From Dechloromonas aromatica (nom. nud.) (GTDB lineage Bacteria; Pseudomonadota; Gammaproteobacteria; Burkholderiales; Rhodocyclaceae), in the NCBI GenBank assembly GCA_017848965.1, contig JAFIHA010000054.1, forward strand, positions 18,445-82,444: 64,000 nucleotides of DNA. The letters are read 5' to 3'. The position numbers were made by a program, and so were the translations under genes. The notes below the pieces were generated by a model. The model saw nothing but the letters and a program-made list of their open reading frames with translations, ran no database searches and was not told the origin of the DNA. Shown one piece after another: positions 54,711-61,999 of the stretch (position 1 is its first letter; every line of letters starts with the position of its first letter).

Positions 54711-57148
54711 CACTCACACTCCTTACGCTGAATGCGCAACGAATTCAGGACCACCAGCAGCGAACTCAGCGACATGCCGATTCCAGCCAGCCACGGCGTC
54801 ACATAGCCAGCGATCGCCGCTGGCAAGGCGACAATATTGTAGAAAAACGACCACCAAAGATTCTGCCGAATAACGAGCAAGCTGAAACCGGCGCGCTTAA
54901 AACCCCGATTCAGGTGCGCAAGATTTTCCGAGAGCAAGATCAGGTCCGATTGTGTCCGGGCCAACTGCGCACCGCCCCCCATCGCGATCGAAACCTGCGC
55001 CTGAGCCAAAACCGGCGCATCGTTAACCCCATCCCCCACCATCGCAACGACTGCACCATTCGCCTGCAAAGAGCTGACGCACTGGTGCTTGCCCGCGGGC
55101 GTAGCCCCGGCCCTGACATCCTTGATCCCCAACGTCTCGGCAACGCGATTGGCAACGGATGGCGCATCACCGGTCAACAGAGTGACTTGGCGGCCGGTCT
55201 TACGCAAATCGTCGATCAATCGTCGGGCTTCGGGACGCACCTCGTCGCCAATGAGAAACAAAGCCAGACAACGCTCCGCGTCCGCCAGCAGGATGGCGGT
55301 ATCACCACTATCCAGCCATGCCGCAGCCCCGTCGGGCAATGCTAAACCACCGAGCGCCAACGCGTAATCGGGACGGCCGATACGAAAACGGCATCCATCG
55401 ACAACCGCTTCAACCCCTTGTCCCGGCTCGCTGATCGAATCACTCGCCTGGTATTTTGCTGACGGCACCGCATGCCGCAAGGCCAACGCCAGTGGATGTT
55501 CCGAGGCCTGCTCCAAGGCAGCCGCCAGTTCAAGACAATCTTCCCGCCCCAAGCCGGCGAATGGCACAACATCGAGAAGGTGCATTTTCCCGGTTGTCAG
55601 CGTACCCGTCTTGTCAAATACGAAATGCGTCGCCCGGGCCAGGGTTTCAATCGCATGCCCACGTGTCACCAGTAGACCGTCCCGGGCCAGCGCCCCGGAG
55701 GCAACGGTGAGCGCAATCGGCGTCGCCAGGGAAAGGGCGCACGGGCAGGTCACCACCAGCACGGAAACAGTGATCCACAAAGCCTGCGTCGGATCGACCA
55801 GATACCAGCCGACGGCCGTCAGCACGGCAACCACGAGAAGCGTCCCGACAAAATAGCTGGCAATCCGATCGGCAATTTCGACGATCCTGGGCTTATCCAG
55901 CGACGCCCGCTCCATCAGTTCGATGATCGCCGACAGGCGTGTCCCCTCGCCGACTTGTTCGACCCGCACGACGAGCGGACTCTCGGCATTGATCGAACCG
56001 CCGGTGACAATATCGTCCGGTCGTTTGGCAACCGGCAGACTTTCACCGGTCAGCAGGGCTTCGTTGGCGTAACTCACCCCTTCGACCACCTTGCCATCGG
56101 CCGGAATGATCTCCCCCGGGCGGACCAGGACATAATCGCCCACCGTCAGATCGGCAACGACCACCTGCACTGGCTCACGATCGACCGGGAAATTCGGCAT
56201 CTTCTGGGCGAACGCCGGCAACAATTTGGTCAGCGCCTCGGTCACGCTCAGCGCCTTCTGGCGCGCATTCATTTCCAAATAACGCCCGCCGAGAAGGAAA
56301 AAGACGAACATGGTCACGGAATCGAAGTAGACCTCGCCCGCCTGGGTCAGCGTCGCCCAGCAACTGGCCAGGAAGGCAACCCCGACCCCGAGCGCCACCG
56401 GCACATCCATACCGACACGGCGCAATCTGAGATCGCGCCAGGCATTGCGAAAAAATGGTGCTGACGAGTAAAAAACCACAGGCAAAGTCAGGACCAGACT
56501 GGCCCAGCGCATCAGCGACTCGATGTCGGCAGACATGTCGCCGTTGGCGATGTACACCGGATAGGCATACATCATGACCTGCATCATGCCGAAACCGGCG
56601 ACCCACAGGCGCCACATTGCATCGCGCCTCTCGTTGCGCGAAATTTCCTCGTTTTTCGCGGCATCGTAGGGAAACGCCCGATAGCCTATCGCGGCTACCG
56701 CCAGCAGGATATCCGACAGCTTGATGCGGCTATCGTCCCAACGTACGCGAGCCCGTCGCGACGCGTAGTTGATGTTGATGGCGGTGACACCGGGCAGTTT
56801 GCCGATGTGCTGCTCGTTTAGCCAGATGCAGGCGGCACAAGTGATCCCTTCCAGCATCAAGGAGGCTTCACGCTCGTTTTCCCCCAGTTCCTTGACGAAA
56901 CTTTTCTGGAAGTCCGCATGATCGAAAAGGGCGATCTGCTCGAGGATCGTTGGCATGGCTTCGCGCGGCGACTCGGGCAACGCATCGCGGCTACGGTAAT
57001 AATCCTCCAGGCCGTTATCGACGATGGACTGGGCTACTGCCTGACATCCGTAACAACACATTGCCCGCGGCTCGCCGTTGATCGTGACCGACAATTCGAG
57101 ATCGTCGGGAATAGGCAGACCGCAGTGATAGCAGGAAGCTTGGGACAT
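54710..57148 (-). CDS. ccoI: Copper-transporting P-type ATPase CcoI
   Basis: The 812-residue P1B ATPase has a Cys-rich N-terminus (C6, C9, C31, C32, C35), a metal-binding GITCAAC (101-107), eight membrane helices with the CPC motif at 468-470, the phosphorylation site DKTGT (512-516) and GDGVNDAPVLAQA. CcoI exports copper across the inner membrane for CcoN assembly. The ATG at 57148 lies directly after a terminator hairpin and shows no Shine-Dalgarno sequence, but the CYHCGLPIPDD start is typical. It is coupled to ccoS. Confidence 0.96.
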   Translation of the reverse strand: MSQASCYHCGLPIPDDLELSVTINGEPRAMCCYGCQAVAQSIVDNGLEDYYRSRDALPESPREAMPTILEQIALFDHADFQKSFVKELGENEREASLMLEGITCAACIWLNEQHIGKLPGVTAININYASRRARVRWDDSRIKLSDILLAVAAIGYRAFPYDAAKNEEISRNERRDAMWRLWVAGFGMMQVMMYAYPVYIANGDMSADIESLMRWASLVLTLPVVFYSSAPFFRNAWRDLRLRRVGMDVPVALGVGVAFLASCWATLTQAGEVYFDSVTMFVFFLLGGRYLEMNARQKALSVTEALTKLLPAFAQKMPNFPVDREPVQVVVADLTVGDYVLVRPGEIIPADGKVVEGVSYANEALLTGESLPVAKRPDDIVTGGSINAESPLVVRVEQVGEGTRLSAIIELMERASLDKPRIVEIADRIASYFVGTLLVVAVLTAVGWYLVDPTQALWITVSVLVVTCPCALSLATPIALTVASGALARDGLLVTRGHAIETLARATHFVFDKTGTLTTGKMHLLDVVPFAGLGREDCLELAAALEQASEHPLALALRHAVPSAKYQASDSISEPGQGVEAVVDGCRFRIGRPDYALALGGLALPDGAAAWLDSGDTAILLADAERCLALFLIGDEVRPEARRLIDDLRKTGRQVTLLTGDAPSVANRVAETLGIKDVRAGATPAGKHQCVSSLQANGAVVAMVGDGVNDAPVLAQAQVSIAMGGGAQLARTQSDLILLSENLAHLNRGFKRAGFSLLVIRQNLWWSFFYNIVALPAAIAGYVTPWLAGIGMSLSSLLVVLNSLRIQRKECE

Positions 57149-57153
57149 GCAAC

Positions 57154-57176
57154 AAAAAAGGCACCGAAGTGCCTTT
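57154..57176 (-). terminator. Terminator between dehydrogenase gene and ccoI
   Basis: AAAGGCAC (57157-57164) pairs with GTGCCTTT (57169-57176) around a CGAA tetraloop; six A residues (57154-57159) give a U run on the minus strand. Its U run ends only about five bases before the ccoI start codon. Confidence 0.85.
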
Positions 57177-57204
57177 GCGGATCAGGACGGGGGACTAGTA
57201 TAGT

Positions 57205-57972
57205 TTATTTGGTCCCCATCCGGATGGCGCCATCCAGGCGAATGACCTCGCCGTTGAGATAGGCGTTCTCGGCGATATGCCGCACCAGCGCGGCATACTC
57301 GGCCGGCTTACCCATGCGCGTCGGGAAAGGCACCATCTTGTTCAGCGAATCCTGGACTTCCGGCGGCATGCCGAGCAGCATCGGCGTTTCCATGATCCCC
57401 GGCGCGATCGTCATGCAACGGATGCCGCTACGCGCCAACTCGCGGGCAACGGGCAAAGTCAGCGCAACAATCCCGCCTTTCGAGGCGGCATAGGCGGCCT
57501 GTCCAAGTTGCCCCTCGAAGGCGGCAACCGAAGCGGTATTGATGATGACACCGCGTTCACCACCGGCATCCGGCGTGTTTTTCATCATGGCCTCGGCCGC
57601 CAGGCGCAGCATGTTGAAAGTACCGACCAGATTGATATTGATGACTTTGGCAAAGCTCTCCAGGCGATGCGGCCCTTCCTTGCCCAGAACCTTCTCGGCT
57701 GGCGCGACGCCGGCACAGTTCACCAGTCCATGGACGGCACCAAAACAGGACAGCGCCGCCTGAACCGCTTCACGCCCGGAAGCCTCGCTCGTCACATCGG
57801 TCTCGACGAAGCGGGCCGCAGGACCCAACTCATCCGCCAGCCCCTGACCGGCCTCACGATTCACATCGACCAGGACAACGCGCGCCCCCGCCTCGACCAA
57901 GCCGCGCGCGGTGGCCGCGCCCAGGCCGGAACCTCCGCCGGTGACGATGAAAACCTTGTCGTTCAATTGCAT
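57205..57972 (-). CDS. Short-chain dehydrogenase, 3-hydroxyacyl-CoA dehydrogenase (HSD10) type
   Basis: The 255-residue SDR protein has the NAD-binding TGGGSGLG (11-18), the D60 region, NCAGVA, and catalytic S148, Y161 and K165 (YAASK). The C-terminal [20 protein letters not shown] and [15 protein letters not shown] match type II 3-hydroxyacyl-CoA dehydrogenases (HSD17B10/FadB2-like), acting in branched-chain amino acid or fatty acid breakdown. AAGGAGA precedes the ATG. It is monocistronic, ended by the hairpin before ccoI; no other degradation genes are nearby. Confidence 0.93.
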   Translation of the reverse strand: MQLNDKVFIVTGGGSGLGAATARGLVEAGARVVLVDVNREAGQGLADELGPAARFVETDVTSEASGREAVQAALSCFGAVHGLVNCAGVAPAEKVLGKEGPHRLESFAKVININLVGTFNMLRLAAEAMMKNTPDAGGERGVIINTASVAAFEGQLGQAAYAASKGGIVALTLPVARELARSGIRCMTIAPGIMETPMLLGMPPEVQDSLNKMVPFPTRMGKPAEYAALVRHIAENAYLNGEVIRLDGAIRMGTK

Positions 57973-58130
57973 GTGCTTTCTCCTTGATTTGTTATATCGC
58001 GTACAACTCCAGACGGTAGCGTATGGAGCAGTGACGGATATTACCTCGCCCCCGCTCGACGAAAAAGTGAACGGCTAGCCGACGGGGCTCGGTGCTATGA
58101 TTTGCCCTCATCATTTTCTGCCAGCCCCCG

Positions 58131-59108
58131 ATGCCTGCCGGAAAGTACGAAATCCTCGTCGTCGACAGTTCCGCTGCGAATCGAGCGCTGCTGGGCGAGT
58201 GCCTTTCCCAGCTCGGCGATGTCGACGTCGCCTTCGCCCAGGATGGCGGCGAGGCGATTCAGCAGATTGCGGCACGTTCGCCCAGCCTGGTTCTCATCGA
58301 CATCCATCTGCATGACGGCAACGGCATCGAACTCGTCCGGCGCATTCGCAATCGTGAGATCCTCAAGGACGAGTCCGAATTTTCGCTGTGGATGCCCGTG
58401 ATTTTCCTGTCACCGCTGATCGACGATGACATGGTCGCCCGCGGCATCATTGCCGGCGGCGACGATTTCCTGCACAAACCGGTATCCGAAGTCATCCTGC
58501 TGGCCAAGGTCCGCGCCATGCTGCGCATCGTCGGCATGCAGCGCGAGATCCACGCCGCCCATCGCCGCCTCAAACAGATATCCACGCTCGACGGCCTGAC
58601 CTGCATTCCCAACCGCCGCTACTTCGACGACACCCTGAACACCGAATGGAAACGCTGTCAGCGGGCCGGCGCGCCACTTAGCCTGATCCTCTGCGACGTA
58701 GACTATTTCAAACAATTCAACGACATCTACGGCCACCAGGCAGGCGACCTTTGCCTCAAGGCCGTCGCCAACGCCCTCAGTGAATCGTTGTTCCGTGTCG
58801 AGGACAGCGTTGCCCGCTACGGCGGCGAAGAATTCGCCGTTATCCTGCCCGGCACCGATCTACGTGGAGCGAACGCCGTCGGAGAACGCATGCGAACGGC
58901 CATCCGCGACCTGCGCATACCACACACGCAGGGCATCGAAGCTTTCGTCTCCTGCAGTTTCGGCGTAGCCGCCAGTCGGAACTTGAGCGACTGCCCGGCG
59001 GAACAACTGCTCCGAAGCGCCGACCAGAGCCTTTATCAGGCCAAGAAGCGGGGACGGAACCGCGTCGAAACGCTCGCCCCCGCTGCGCAGATGGCCAGCC
59101 TCACCTGA
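58131..59108 (+). CDS. Response regulator with GGDEF diguanylate cyclase domain
   Basis: The 325-residue protein has a receiver domain (about 6-130; D12, phosphorylated D57 in LVLIDIHLHDGNG, Lys in FLHKPVS) and a GGDEF domain (about 150-315) with the active RYGGEEFAVILPG. An inhibitory I-site RVED lies five residues before GGEEF. It should make cyclic di-GMP when phosphorylated, opposing motility. Only one Asp is present in the VVDSS pocket, a mild deviation. It is divergent from the dehydrogenase; its end overlaps the protease gene by eight bases. Confidence 0.95.
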   Translation: MPAGKYEILVVDSSAANRALLGECLSQLGDVDVAFAQDGGEAIQQIAARSPSLVLIDIHLHDGNGIELVRRIRNREILKDESEFSLWMPVIFLSPLIDDDMVARGIIAGGDDFLHKPVSEVILLAKVRAMLRIVGMQREIHAAHRRLKQISTLDGLTCIPNRRYFDDTLNTEWKRCQRAGAPLSLILCDVDYFKQFNDIYGHQAGDLCLKAVANALSESLFRVEDSVARYGGEEFAVILPGTDLRGANAVGERMRTAIRDLRIPHTQGIEAFVSCSFGVAASRNLSDCPAEQLLRSADQSLYQAKKRGRNRVETLAPAAQMASLT

Positions 59109-60000
59109 TGCTCACCGGCGCCAGTGCCCGCGTCAGGCTCGCTTCTCCACGACCGTAAACACTGGCGCGGTAATTGCGCAGCGTATCGGTACGCGCTGTC
59201 GTCAGTAGCTGATTGGCAATCTGCGTCGGCGTCGCTGCCGTGAACTTGCTGCCGATCACGGCAGCGTAACCACTGATGATGGGTGCGGCAAAAGAAGTCC
59301 CGTACAGGCCGGTAGTATCGCCTTTCACCCCGACCACCAGGAAGTTCTTCTGGATCGCGCTGTCGCTGCCAGCGTAATTCGAATAGGAAGCCAGGCTGGC
59401 TTTTGCCGTCGTGCTTCCATTGCTGCTCAACGCGCCGACGTAGATCGCCGATGGCGCCCCCTTGAGCGCAAGATTCAGATAATCGACGTTGCCGCTCCGA
59501 TTCGCCCGTCCCACGGCGACTGCATCGTTGCCCGCCGCCTTGGCAATCACCGCTGCCCCGGTTTTTGCATAATTGATGATGGACTGCTCCTGCCCGGACC
59601 AGGAAATGCGATTCACGCCATAGCCGGAACGCGCATACATGCCGTAACTCATGTTCAGCACATTCAAGCGACCTTGCGTCAGGGCGACCGCTTCCGAACC
59701 CCAGTTTCGCTGCACCACCATCGCCTCCGGCGCAATCATTGAAGCCTGCAGCGCAGTCCAGTCACCATGCCCCTGCAATTGCCCGCCCGTTCCGAGATTG
59801 CCGGAAAATGGCGAGTCTCCGGAAAAGTCATCGACTACCGTGATTGTCGCCCCCTGACCTTTGTAGCCCGAATCCCAGGCTTTTCCGACATCCGGACTCA
59901 TCCAAGAATAAGTACTTTGCCCCTGAACCGAAAACGCCGCTGCCAGCAAGCCGACGGTCAATGACATTTTCAGACTGGCATGTAAATCGACAGGCTTCAT
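59101..60000 (-). CDS. Exported compact subtilisin-like (S8) serine protease
   Basis: The 299-residue protein has a signal peptide (cleavage likely after SVQG, near 27) and an S8 peptidase core: Asp in ITVVDDFSGD (57 or 58), His78 (LQGHGDWTALQASMIAP), oxyanion Asn158 (AAGND) and Ser236 (GTSFAAPIISGYAAV). The Asp lies only about 30 residues into the mature protein, so no I9 propeptide is present, and only about 20 residues separate Asp and His. The substrate is unknown. Its ATG overlaps the stop of the upstream 191-residue gene (TGATG), so the two are cotranslated. Confidence 0.88.
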   Translation of the reverse strand: MKPVDLHASLKMSLTVGLLAAAFSVQGQSTYSWMSPDVGKAWDSGYKGQGATITVVDDFSGDSPFSGNLGTGGQLQGHGDWTALQASMIAPEAMVVQRNWGSEAVALTQGRLNVLNMSYGMYARSGYGVNRISWSGQEQSIINYAKTGAAVIAKAAGNDAVAVGRANRSGNVDYLNLALKGAPSAIYVGALSSNGSTTAKASLASYSNYAGSDSAIQKNFLVVGVKGDTTGLYGTSFAAPIISGYAAVIGSKFTAATPTQIANQLLTTARTDTLRNYRASVYGRGEASLTRALAPVSIR

Positions 60001-60575
60001 CAGAATTCCTTTCTATACTCGATTGAAATGAAATTGCGGTCCTCGGGCTTTTCGTTGAAGTTGAAACGTAGCGTCTCCTCAGGCGCCATCGGCGAAGCCG
60101 CCAGTCGGCAGTTCACCTCGCGCACCCCAGCGATTTCGCCATAATCTGCAGAGCAGGTCTTTTCCCTGAGCGCGCCGGAAAAAACGTGATAGGCCTTGAT
60201 GGTCAGACGCCCCTTACCCCACGACCGGATGCCATAGAGCAAGCCCAGCTTGAAGCTGGGGGCGATGGCGTACTTTTCCCCCTTTTCCCCGGTGCTCACG
60301 CCCCAGATGACACCAAGATCACGATTGATCTGCGTCAGAAAGCTGACCTGCACATCAACCCAGTGCGTGGCATACCAGCGCCCTACGGGAAGCGTCAAAC
60401 CATAAGCCGATTCATAGCTGTACTTTTGCAAGCCGCTGACCCTGGCGGATAACGACGATCCCTGACGCAGGTCAACCAGATGAGTCGCCTCGAGAAAATC
60501 GAAGGCACGAACCGAGGCAAAGCCTCCCAACGGAGGAAAGAAAAAGCATAGCAAGAAGACTGTGAGGTAGCGCAC
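60000..60575 (-). CDS. Exported protein of unknown function coupled to the S8 protease
   Basis: The 191-residue product starts at GTG (60575, GGGA eight bases upstream) with a signal peptide (MRYLTVFLLCFFFPPLGGFA). The mature part has many alternating hydrophobic/polar and aromatic strands (SYESAYGLTLPVGRWYATHW, IAPSFKLGLLYGIRSWGKGR) and ends in Phe, which fits a periplasmic or outer-membrane beta protein. Two Cys (about 138 and 152) could form a disulfide. No family was recognised. Coupling to the protease suggests partner, anchor or inhibitor, none proven. Confidence 0.8.
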   Translation of the reverse strand: MRYLTVFLLCFFFPPLGGFASVRAFDFLEATHLVDLRQGSSLSARVSGLQKYSYESAYGLTLPVGRWYATHWVDVQVSFLTQINRDLGVIWGVSTGEKGEKYAIAPSFKLGLLYGIRSWGKGRLTIKAYHVFSGALREKTCSADYGEIAGVREVNCRLAASPMAPEETLRFNFNEKPEDRNFISIEYRKEF

Positions 60576-60712
60576 GGTGCTGATCCCGCCCCATGGAAAC
60601 TTCGAACAAACCCGAATGACATAATATATGCATTTGGCAAGACCAGCCCGGGAGTTTCGTCAGATAAGCAGGCGTTCACAACTGACATTCGGTAGCTGAT
60701 CACGTATCGCGA

Positions 60713-60769
60713 TCACAGCGCCTCAGCATCCATGTCGGTGACAATCAAGTCGTGGCTGCGGACAAATTT
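60713..60769 (-). pseudogene. Fragment of a second PqqD-like gene
   Basis: Read on the minus strand this gives FVRSHDLIVTDMDAEAL and then a stop. It aligns with FVRNPDLIAADMDGDTV near the start of the intact PqqD-like protein at 61621-61914, with 10 of 17 residues identical and closely similar DNA. An upstream in-frame stop and the missing remainder show it is a remnant. It directly abuts the transposase remnant. Confidence 0.7.
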
Positions 60770-60780
60770 TTATCAAGAGG

Positions 60781-60802
60781 GGCCGACCTCATTGGGTCGG
60801 CC
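60781..60802. repeat. Perfect 8-bp inverted repeat
   Basis: GGCCGACC (60781-60788) pairs with GGTCGGCC (60795-60802) across a six-base loop. It lies at the junction of the PqqD-like fragment and the transposase remnant; no U run follows, so it is not called a terminator. Confidence 0.6.
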
Positions 60803-61168
60803 GCAGGCACTGGCAGCGGACACAGGGTTTTATAGGACCAGAAATGTTGAAGCCCGCACGACGCACGGTATTGATCCGTTCATTGCAATCGAGTGGGATC
60901 AACATCATCCCGCACCACTGGGACGCTTTACCGAGCCGGGGGCTTTGCCGTCCGACGCAACGCCTTGGCGCACGAATTGAAGACGAAGGCGGGACGACCC
61001 CTCTATGCCCCGCACAAGCAAAGCATCGAACCCGTATTCGGCATCATCAAGTCCGCACTCGGCTTTCGTCAGTTCTCCCTGCGCGGCCTGAAAAAGGTCA
61101 CGGGGGAATGGACCCTGGTTTGCCTCGCGTGGAATCTAAAGCGCATGGCCGTATCGCGCCCACAGTAG
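60790..61168 (+). pseudogene. Frameshifted 3' remnant of an IS1182/IS5-like transposase
   Basis: One frame encodes LAADTGFYRTRNVEARTTHG and IDPFIAIEWDQHHPAPLGRF up to a stop at 60980. The next frame continues from about 60960 with AHELKTKAGRPLYAPHKQSI, EPVFGIIKSALGFRQFSLRG and WTLVCLAWNLKRM, ending at 61168. Together they match the C-terminal third of DDE transposases of the IS1182-like type; the catalytic N-terminal part is missing. A single-base frameshift near 60960 plus 5' truncation make it non-functional. Confidence 0.8.
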
Positions 61169-61620
61169 AAAACAAGGGGAAATCGTGCGCCTTCAGACAG
61201 AAACCAGCGGATTTCAGCCTTCCAACCCCAATTTCAGCAGCCCGCTTGGGTCAAGGTCGCCAGGCTACTAGTGAATTTCTGGCTCCGATCAGGTCGGACT
61301 CAATCCTGTTTGGTCCGGTTGCGTCATGGGGAAAACAGGTTCCGCCCCATCGCTTGCGCATCATCAAGCTCTCGCAGGCGGCTGATCTGAAGAAGGAAAA
61401 GCCATCCGAGACCCGTCTGTTTTCTTGTTTTCTGGTCAATGCCTGATCAGAGTGGGGTAGAACGCTATCGACGTGCATCCAGCGCCATACAAGCAGCGGA
61501 GCATGCCGTCCAGTCACCCGCCTTCGCAATTAGAAGAGGGGGCTTATCAGTCTTGGGGCGTGAAGATGCTCTTGAGTCGAAATTCAATTGGAACAAGAGG
61601 CTGATTTTTGGTCAATCCTC
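61169..61620. other. 452-base AT-richer gap with no supported gene
   Basis: Open frames here (60844-61446 plus, 61251-61529 minus) show no recognisable domain and no ribosome sites. A 22-codon frame follows the PqqD-like gene on the minus strand (TTG 61615 to stop 61547: MTKNQPLVPIEFRLKSIF...); it overlaps GAGG but with poor spacing. The left part is probably the trailing end of the transposon remnant. No precursor peptide or peptidase gene for the neighbouring PqqD-like protein was identified. Confidence 0.5.
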
Positions 61621-61914
61621 TCAAGCGATATCCGCCGTCTCAATCAACCCGAGAACTTTCAATTCGTTAATAAAACGCTCCATGTCGGCTTGACAGACTG
61701 AAGGAGCAACGTCGAATTCGGTACAGACCACTTCAACCAAATCCAGCACCGAAATGGGTTGCGCTAACAGGTCCCAGACCCGGGACCCGACCCCCCCGAT
61801 ACCATAATACTCTCCTCGCTCAATGCTCATTATGACCGTATCACCGTCCATGTCGGCGGCAATCAGGTCAGGGTTGCGGACAAAAACAGTTTTTTTTTCG
61901 GCATGGGGCATCAT
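61621..61914 (-). CDS. PqqD-like peptide-binding (RRE-type) protein
   Basis: The 97-residue protein has a PqqD/RRE winged-helix plan: VFVRNPDLIAADMDGDTVIM, SIERGEYYGIGGVGSRVWDL, then a helix-rich C-terminus (ISVLDLVEVVCTEFDVAPSV, FINELKVLGLIETADIA). PqqD-like proteins bind leader peptides for modifying enzymes. The ATG at 61914 gives the family's usual length but lacks a ribosome site. An ATG at 62001 (MLLLLENYELPI...) has GAGGA at good spacing and adds 29 residues, so the true start is open. It is divergent from the asparagine-synthetase-like gene. Confidence 0.82.
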   Translation of the reverse strand: MMPHAEKKTVFVRNPDLIAADMDGDTVIMSIERGEYYGIGGVGSRVWDLLAQPISVLDLVEVVCTEFDVAPSVCQADMERFINELKVLGLIETADIA

Positions 61915-61999
61915 GGGCGATAAACTTTGCAACAAAATCAGCGTTCGCCAAATCGTTGCGGATACGATAGGCAGCTCATAATTTTCCAACAAGAGCAGC

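Noticed and set aside
60581-60670. Sigma-54-like motif upstream of the 191-residue exported protein gene
   Set aside because: The GG to GC distance is 11, not 10, and the flanking bases do not match; only an AT-rich TATTAT is left as a weak -10.
61251-61529. 92-codon minus-strand open frame downstream of the PqqD-like gene, considered as a leader peptidase (B2-type)
   Set aside because: None of the Cys/His/Asp motifs of the transglutaminase-like B2 family are present and no ribosome site was found.
61547-61615. 22-codon frame after the PqqD-like gene as a RiPP precursor
   Set aside because: No leader/core pattern (no Thr at -2 or Gly/Asp/Glu ring positions) and poor start-site spacing.
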